DNA of 64,000 nucleotides from Glandiceps talaboti (taxonomy: Eukaryota; Hemichordata; Enteropneusta; Spengelidae). The stretch spans positions 11,803,019 through 11,867,018 of the forward strand of contig NC_135569.1 in NCBI RefSeq assembly GCF_964340395.1. The letters are read 5' to 3'. Numbering within the stretch: the first letter of the stretch is position 1; each line of letters opens with the position of its first letter. The position numbers and the translations under genes are program-made. Shown here piece by piece: positions 59,301-64,000 of this stretch. Below the pieces are notes generated by a model that had not been told where the DNA came from, searched no databases, and was given only the letters and a program-made list of their open reading frames with translations.

Positions 59301-59440
59301 AGTCAGTGATGTCAGATAATATATGGTCTACAATGAGAATGGCCATTTCATTAATGGGAAGGAATGATCTATATGAAGTAGCAGATACGAGAGATTTAGA
59401 TAGACTGAATAAAGAATTTAACCTTAATTCTCAACAATGA
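44348..59440 (+). CDS. PEX5: Peroxisomal targeting signal 1 receptor PEX5 (15 coding exons, 633 aa)
   Basis: Exons: 44348-44512, 45030-45153, 45459-45581, 46427-46502, 47397-47441, 48342-48444, 49101-49229, 51111-51281, 51898-52041, 52693-52763, 53546-53734, 53977-54006, 57361-57526, 58055-58212 and 59233-59440, with consistent phases. Cys11 in GECGGAN is the conserved ubiquitination site for recycling. LVNEF (56-60) and seven W-x-x-x-F/Y motifs (W109, 126, 150, 163, 178, 247, 262) bind PEX14/PEX13. [20 protein letters not shown] (about 203-222) matches the PEX7-binding segment of the long vertebrate isoform, so PTS2 co-import is expected. From about 313 on, TPR repeats form the PTS1 pocket ([44 protein letters not shown]). 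Human PEX5 long form is 639 aa. The 30 bp exon 53977-54006 is the least certain and may be a cassette. The identification is firm. Confidence 0.97.
44528..44937 (+). repeat. 32 bp minisatellite, about 12 units, PEX5 intron
   Basis: Units of AACTTACTAGAAATAATCTG plus ATAAGGCCAGGC. The array begins about 15 bases after the donor of the first coding exon. Confidence 0.95.
45690..45785 (+). mobile_element. LINE/SINE 3' end with TATTG tail
   Basis: TTGCACAAAAATTGCCCACA and GAGATAATAAAGTTATA followed by TATTGTATTGTATTG look like the 3' end and short-repeat tail of a non-LTR element. No coding part is seen. Confidence 0.4.
45860..46310 (+). repeat. 69 bp minisatellite, about five to six units, PEX5 intron
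   Basis: Units contain TTGATATGGATGCTATAAAC, TTGTGGTACATACAGAAAAT and TTTGGTGTTATGGGTTGTA. Being a multiple of three, they leave open frames on both strands that are not genes. Confidence 0.95.
46544..46895 (+). mobile_element. tRNA-derived SINE (family 2), full-length-looking copy
   Basis: Box A TGGTTAGCATGG and an exact box B GGTTCGAGTCC within a 66-base tRNA-like head. A conserved body (CCCAGTTGTATAAATGGGGA, GGATACAGGTTGCAATG) and an L2-like end (GAGCGCCTTGAGC, then GGCATGTTATAAATTC) with an ATT tail follow. It sits about 40 bases after a PEX5 donor. Copy 2 is at 58436-59140. Confidence 0.85.
48528..49075 (+). repeat. Interspersed repeat head plus about 44 bp minisatellite, PEX5 intron
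   Basis: AGTCTCCCGAAGGGGAGACT (48528-48547) is a hairpin, then CCGTCCGTCC words. From 48640 about nine irregular units carry TGTCAGCCAATCAAATGA and TTTACTGTGACTCATATGA. Confidence 0.8.
49230..49880 (+). repeat. About 43 bp minisatellite, about 15 units, PEX5 intron
   Basis: Units with GGTCAGACTGCATGTTGTG and AACAAATCATTCTATT; the array starts within the donor region of the exon ending at 49229, and later units carry CTGTGTGTTCTGTG. Confidence 0.95.
50126..50260 (-). mobile_element. LINE/SINE 3' end with AATCTG tail, reversed
   Basis: CAGATT units adjoin CTTTATTGCCATATGTATAA; read in reverse this is a body ending in AATAAAG plus an AATCTG tail, a form common for non-LTR 3' ends. Confidence 0.45.
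52265..52570 (+). mobile_element. Foldback MITE of the TACGTCA-bearing family, best stem
   Basis: Arms of about 57 bases (AATATTTTTCTTCATTCAGC outermost) flank a 16-base centre at 52324-52339. The body with ACCAGTGACGTAGAGACACG follows. Lies in the PEX5 intron after 52041. Confidence 0.8.
53150..53400 (+). repeat. Dispersed repeat, copy in PEX5 intron 10
   Basis: Same orientation as, and partner of, 19590-19830. Confidence 0.7.
53836..53912. mobile_element. Miniature palindromic hairpin element, copy 2
   Basis: GCAGTAAGGTCGTATCTGCT and its inverted partner AGCAGATACGGTCTTACTGC surround a CAATTG centre. Lies 65 bases before the 30 bp PEX5 exon. Confidence 0.88.
54105..54890 (+). mobile_element. 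Satellite-carrying element, copy in PEX5 intron
   Basis: About ten units of 43-44 bp (TTACAGCTAAAATGATGTAG, GCTTGGTGTTTCACTC) precede the unique part matched by 35720-35935 in reverse. At 54855-54885 one unit end recurs inverted (GAGCCTACATCATTTTAG), which may mark a terminal inverted repeat. Confidence 0.85.
55718..56099. mobile_element. PIF/Harbinger-type MITE, copy 2 (382 bp)
   Basis: GGCCGAAAAAAAAAG and CTTTTTTTGGCC ends, flanked by TAA (55715-55717 and 56100-56102). Inner part matches 39144-39440 in reverse complement. Confidence 0.88.
57527..57645 (+). repeat. Local duplication of a PEX5 exon end and donor
   Basis: After the true donor at 57526/57527, the exon end CCCTCAGTGTCAGACC recurs at about 57560 and 57580, the second time with CAAAG|GTAGGT, a usable-looking donor at 57600. 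Confidence 0.85.
58436..59140 (+). mobile_element. tRNA-derived SINE (family 2), copy interrupted by a MITE
   Basis: A worn head (GGAATCTGCAGGTTCCAGTC), the CCAACTGTAAAATTGGAGAT body block and GGTTGCAATATGAATGC match 46544-46720; the 3' part resumes after 59008 and ends with the GCACCTTGAGCTC and ATT-rich tail. Confidence 0.8.
58628..58996. mobile_element. Mutator-like MITE nested in the SINE
   Basis: Inverted ends AGTCTCGGTTACCCAGACT and AGTCTTGGTTACCAAGACT-type, with CCACTGGGGGC further in. AGGGCTTCAAT is repeated at 58617-58627 and 58997-59007, an 11 bp (at least 10 bp) target duplication, close to the 9-11 bp of Mutator-like elements. The family link is inferred from that length. Confidence 0.8.
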
Positions 59441-60470
59441 CACTTTATTAAGATTATTCAACCTGGTGCTTGGAGGATACGTGGACGGACAACAACTCCT
59501 AGTTTGATTTGTGTCAAGAAAGATGATAACTTTACAATGTCATATGCCTGATGAATAAGGAGGCCATTCAATGAATAGTGACATCACTTAATGAAGTGAC
59601 AATGGATCCATGCTGTTAACAGTTGTGTCATTCAATGAACAGTGAACCCATTCAATGAATAGTGACATCACTGAATGAAGTGACAATGGATCCATGCTGT
59701 TAACAGTGGTGTCATTCATTGTACAACACTATTTAATGGGGTGTCATTCAATGAACAATTGCTCCATACTACGAACAGTGATGTTATTAAATGAACAGTG
59801 ATGCTATTCAGTGTACAGCGATACCATTTAATGAATTGTGTCATTCAATGAACGATTACTCTATGCTGTGGACAGTGACGTTATTAAATGAATAGTGATG
59901 CCATTCAGTGTACAACATCATTTAATGGACTGTCATTCAATGCACAGTTGCTCCAATGAACACTGATGTTATTCAATGAACAGTGATGACATTCAGCTTA
60001 TAATTCCATAATTTATTGCGGTGTCATTCAATGAACAATTGCTCCATACTATCATGCTATTCATAGAAGAATGATGAACAGTGTCTCCACTCAGTGAACA
60101 AGTACTCCATTCATTGAGCTATGACTCTGTTAAACAAACAACCTTAAATATTCTCAATCTATGGATCAGATCATCAACTGTACCCCTCTGTGATTGAAAA
60201 TTTATTGTTGAGTTTCTGTTTTCTATAATATTTTATTGATTTTATTGTGATTATTTTCTGGCCTAGACCCAACAAGGTTACCATTGTTGTAATAACTGAG
60301 CAATCCAATCATGTACAAACCACTCATTGACCGCATAGACCATATACACCTTTCATGTAGGGTCTCTGGTTATTGTTAACAGCACAAAGTCACAAGTTTC
60401 GCCATCAATTTACCATCTCTATTTCATTCTCTCATATTTCTTAATTTCTATTGCTTTGTTCATCATTGAT
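59441..60470 (+). other. PEX5: PEX5 3' UTR/flank with degenerate ATTCAATGAACAGTGA repeats
   Basis: From 59560 to 60130, ATTCAATGAACAGTGA(T) and ATGAATAGTGACATCA words recur at irregular spacing of about 25-50 bases. The poly(A) site is not clear; AATAAA at 61424-61429 is a distant candidate. Confidence 0.6.
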
Positions 60471-60479
60471 TTGCATGTA

Positions 60480-60908
60480 CAGGGCTTGAAATTAGCAGAA
60501 GTCCAGGACACACAGACTACTAAACATTGTATCTAGACTACCAAATTAGCAGTAGTCCAGGACACATAGATTACCAAATTAGCAGTAGTCCAGGGCGCAT
60601 AGACTACCAAATTAGCAGTAGTCCAGGGCACATAGACTACCAAATTAGCAGTAGTCCAGGGCACATAGACTATCAAATTAGCAGTAGTCCAGGCCGCATA
60701 GACTACCAAAATAGCAGTAGCCCAGGGTGCATAGACCAAATTAGCAGTAGTCCAGGGTGCATAAACTACTAAGCATTGTATCTAACTACCAGATAAATGA
60801 GACAGTTGTCTGTTACTAGACCAATGGAAATCAATAGAAACTTGGAGCTGAAACAGTTCACCTTGCTAAAACTGACAACCAAGCATACTATGTTAATTTC
60901 AAGCCCTG
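60480..60908. mobile_element. Non-autonomous DNA element with internal 33 bp repeats
   Basis: Perfect 17 bp inverted ends including TA: TACAGGGCTTGAAATTA at 60478-60494 and its complement at 60894-60910. Inside, eight units of 33 bp (GACTACCAAATTAGCAGTAG, TCCAGGGC) span 60527-60770. CAGGGCTTGAATTTAATA at 37235 may be another end of this family. Confidence 0.75.
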
Positions 60909-61574
60909 TATAATAGTAATATAGTTTGTCTTATATATCAAACAAAATAGAGGTAATACAGTATATTGATATCACTTCATAAATGGATATGCAAAAACAT
61001 TTCAGAAATTTCTGTATTTTTTTTTTCATTTTGATTCTGAAAATGTTTCTTTAAGTCTTCTAATATCATTCCTTATTCCATCATAAAGTTTATCAACTTA
61101 AAGTGCAAACATTTCAGAGTGTTATTTTACTAGTACAGGTTTGAACTGTAGAGGATCGGAGTATCTGTATGACATAGACCATTCTGGGTACCTGTAGTCT
61201 GACAAATATACTATGTACCGTGAGCATTAAAATGTTAACCTGTACACACAACATACTTTTGATATTAAAGCTGAGAGCTTTTGACTGCAAACAGTCAGTT
61301 TTGTTCACTTTTATGATCATGTCACAAGGTGATGTGATCATTAGCAAATGCTCCCTTACATCATAGGGAGACAGCATCATCTATGTACCTTGTTCTTAAC
61401 TCTAATATAGTTTTATTGATTTTAATAAATATTCTGTTATTTTTAATCAAAGTAGGGATAATGTAAAAGTTTATACAGGTAATGTTTTTTGGAGGTTTTT
61501 TCAATTTGGTAGGTTTTGACACTGAATTTCTGTTCTTTTTTTTAGGATTTCAAATGAATTGTCTTGTCTTCTTA

Positions 61575-62030
61575 CAATGAAATTCAAATGATCAGCGTGA
61601 AAAAAATGAACGCAAATGTGATTTTTAAGATAGTCAATTGATAAGAGCCCTGTATATAATTTAAAATTACACTCTTTGGAAAAATTCAATTCAAACAATC
61701 AATGCCAAGTGTGGTATCTAATAACAGAGGTCATAAAATAGGACACCAATATCTAGACATGAGTGAAGTTGACCTTACGAGAAACACTATTTTTATAGAC
61801 AATCTCGCAATACAATGGATTGAACCTTAGACTGAGATTGAACACAAGACATCTATTTTACGACCTCCTGTCATCAGATACCACACTTGGTGTTGATTGT
61901 TTGAATTGGACTTTCCAAAGAGTGTAATTGTTTATATACAGGGGTCTTATCAATTGAGTTTATCTTAAAAATCACAGTTGTGTCTATTCCTTTCACACTG
62001 GTCATTTGAATTTTATTGTATCATTACCAG
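61575..62030. mobile_element. Large foldback element (arms about 185 bp)
   Basis: ATTCAAATGATCAG...GATTTTTAAGAT...AATTGATAAGA...CTCTTTGGAAA...CCAAGTGTGGTATCT on the left recurs in reverse complement on the right with moderate divergence; the centre is near 61800. Confidence 0.8.
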
Positions 62031-62265
62031 TCTAACCACTATTAACTTTGTTATTTTTTACTCAATCTTAACATATTATACTTTGTGATTTATTAGTTTT
62101 CTCTTGTGAATGCTGACAGCATGTAAAATGCACATGAGAAACAAACTCTTTCTGTTACTTTGTTCAAAAAAACTCAACCCCATTCGCAGTTCAAATCACA
62201 GAAAGTAATGAGGCGTCACTATGCAAATTTTTGAAATATAGGTCAAAATGGTATGAATATTAAGC

Positions 62266-62390
62266 CATTTCAGAATCCAATATGGCTGCCGGCAACAAAT
62301 CCCGCCATATTGGATTTCAGATTCCAATATGGCCGCCGGCAACAAATCCCGCCATATTGGATTTCAGAATCCAATATGGCCACTTTGCTG
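62266..62390. repeat. Nested CCAATATGGC / GCCATATTGG palindromic array
   Basis: Three CAATATGGC and two GCCATATTGG words alternate at regular distances, separated by CGGCAACAAATCCC. GC-rich for the region. Confidence 0.8.
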
Positions 62391-62503
62391 CATTCTACCT
62401 TACATGTAAAAGACAGTCCAAACACAACATTTAGTTTCATTATTTCATTGTCAATTATGAAACATTTGATGTCATGCATTCAACTCATAACAGGGTGTTC
62501 ATA

Positions 62504-62834
62504 AAGTGACCATATGGATGAGGATTTGGTATTTATAATTTATAGAATAATTTTATCATGGCCTTCTACTTGAAAAATCAATGTGGAACAACATATGCCA
62601 AGTCCTTGTTTGTAACTCAATAACATGCAACAGATTAATAAATGTGTGAATCGTTGTTATTGTACATACAATGACAAACTTTTGACACATTTTTTTTAGC
62701 ATTTTGCAATGTATTGAGTTACAGACACAGACTTTTTCAAAGATATTTCATGTTAATTTTTCAAGTAGGAAAGTCATGACAAAATTGTTTTAAAATCCAA
62801 AATAAATACCCAATCCTCATCCATATGGCTACTT
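62504..62834. mobile_element. TA-flanked palindromic MITE (331 bp), second good copy
   Basis: TA + AAGTGACCATATGGATGA on the left, TCATCCATATGGCTACTT + TA on the right; partner of 18254-18594. Confidence 0.85.
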
Positions 62835-63044
62835 TAAATTAGTTTGCTTCTTAAACTAAATATCACACTTAATTGTGTCATGAAATATTTACAAATATCA
62901 ACATTTTTATCCGTATTTGAGAATTTATTGGATATGGCAATTGCTTTTATGAAAACAGATATGTAAATAAATCACCTATGACAGATAGGTTAAAATCAAA
63001 CAGGATTCTTGTGAACTGTTCAGTGGTCATGACTTTTGTAGGAG

Positions 63045-63455
63045 AGAAAGGATGTTTGTGTGTGGGGGGGGGGGAGTGGTACCTTTGTGTGTTGGTGGGT
63101 GTGAAGTGGAAATGGTATGTTTGTGTGTGTGGGGGGGGGGGGGGTGGTTGAAGCGCTATTTGTGTTTGGGAGAGTATGGTATGTTTGTGGGGATTGAAGT
63201 GCTGTTTGTGTGTGGGGAGAGTGGTATGTTTGTGTGTGTGGGGGGTGGGGGGGTGGGGGTGAAGTGCTATTTGTGTTTGAGGGGAGCGTGGTATGTTTGC
63301 GTGTTGGTGGGTGTGAAGTGGAAATAGTACATTGCATGTGGAGAGAGTGGTATGTTTGCGTGTGGGCGTTGAAGTGCTGTTTGTGTTTGAGGGGAGAATG
63401 GTATGTTTGCATGTGGGGAGAGAGTGATGTGTGTGGTGGGGGGGGGGGGGGGTAC
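63045..63455 (+). repeat. G-rich GT/GGGG minisatellite
   Basis: About seven degenerate units of 45-65 bp with GGTATGTTTGTGTGTG, runs of 7-13 G, and TGAAGTGCTATTTGTG. Pro/His/Thr-rich frames on the minus strand and Gly/Val/Cys-rich on the plus are repeat products. Confidence 0.9.
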
Positions 63456-63789
63456 CCCCAGTTATACTCTCCATACATTTCCACAGTCAAAGTATTCAGA
63501 CAACATTTTTACAATTCTGTACAAAACCAAAATTTTATAATCAGAAAAAGAAAATTACATGGTACGATGCAAACACTGCTATAAAAGATACTTTTGACAA
63601 CGACTATAGGTATACACTTTATTTGGTCTTGGCAGCTACAATTTCTTCTGCTGCTTAGGTTGGGAGACCACTCAACCAATAAGCATTGTTTCTGATATGA
63701 TTCTCTACTAGCTGTAATAACTCAGTACACCTTTCATGTCTTGTGTCCATTATTTGTCTGCGTTAACACCAACGATAACAATCTATCTC

Positions 63790-64000
63790 AAGTGTTGCTA
63801 AGAGTAATAATCTGTGACAGTGTTGCTATGGGTAACCATCTGTGTCAAGAGTGTTGCCATGATGAGAGACATGGAGTGTTCTGTGTGTTGCCATGGGTAA
63901 TTGTCTGTGTCCCAGACGTTGCCATGGGTGGCAGTCAGTGTTCAATGTGCCGCTATGGGTCACAACAACCTTTGTCAAGAATGTTGCACTGGGTGAAATT
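63790..64000 (+). repeat. About 40 bp minisatellite, continues past the window
   Basis: GTTGCCATGGGTAA and CTGTGTCAAGAGT words recur five to six times up to the window end. Confidence 0.75.

Noticed and set aside
62947-63490. 175- and 156-codon Pro/His/Thr-rich minus-strand frames
   Set aside because: Complement of a G-rich minisatellite; no other coding sign.
63600-63660. Minus-strand end resembling a protein C terminus followed by AATAAA
   Set aside because: Only about eleven codons, an in-frame stop just upstream, and a doubtful acceptor; not enough for an exon call.

Overview
The window is intron-rich, AT-rich animal nuclear DNA. Splice sites, intron phases and three well-conserved eukaryotic genes show this directly. 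The proteins resemble vertebrate orthologues closely over their full length, yet the repeats (foldback MITEs, tRNA-derived SINEs, ATGT/GT microsatellites, many 30-70 bp minisatellites) are of an invertebrate style. I infer an invertebrate, most likely a non-vertebrate deuterostome (hemichordate or cephalochordate) or a lophotrochozoan; the sequence alone does not settle which.

Layout. 0.7-13.7 kb: a tandem duplication carrying two intact copies of a four-exon gene that I do not recognise. It encodes an N-terminal death-domain-like fold followed by several hydrophobic segments (445 and 446 aa). Copy 2 holds a 5'-truncated LINE in intron 2 and has a ~440 bp palindrome upstream. 14.7-20.5 kb: NDUFB5 (complex I subunit, plus strand, six exons), whose intron 3 carries a 22-unit minisatellite that resembles the exon 3/intron 3 junction. 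20.5-27.9 kb: no supported gene; SINE, hAT-type MITE and short tandem repeats. 28.0-42.5 kb: PDE6D (minus strand, five exons). 43.0-59.4 kb: PEX5 (plus strand, 15 coding exons and a probable non-coding first exon). 59.4-64 kb: PEX5 3' flank with foldback elements, minisatellites and a G-rich array.

PDE6D and PEX5 lie head to head and probably share a promoter region of about 450 bp. A CAAGATGGCG motif (YY1-like) occurs both there and on the NDUFB5 start codon. The three housekeeping genes serve respiration, prenylated-protein trafficking and peroxisomal import. They do not form one pathway, but NDUFB5 next to a PEX5-family gene recalls vertebrate linkage.

The rest of the window is largely a catalogue of small DNA transposons, several with recognisable ends: hAT type with 8 bp target duplications, PIF/Harbinger type with TWA duplications, a Mutator-like element nested in a SINE, TA-flanked palindromes, and a 75-80 bp perfect-stem hairpin in two copies. 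The best candidate for an undescribed system is the tandem pair of death-domain multi-pass membrane proteins.
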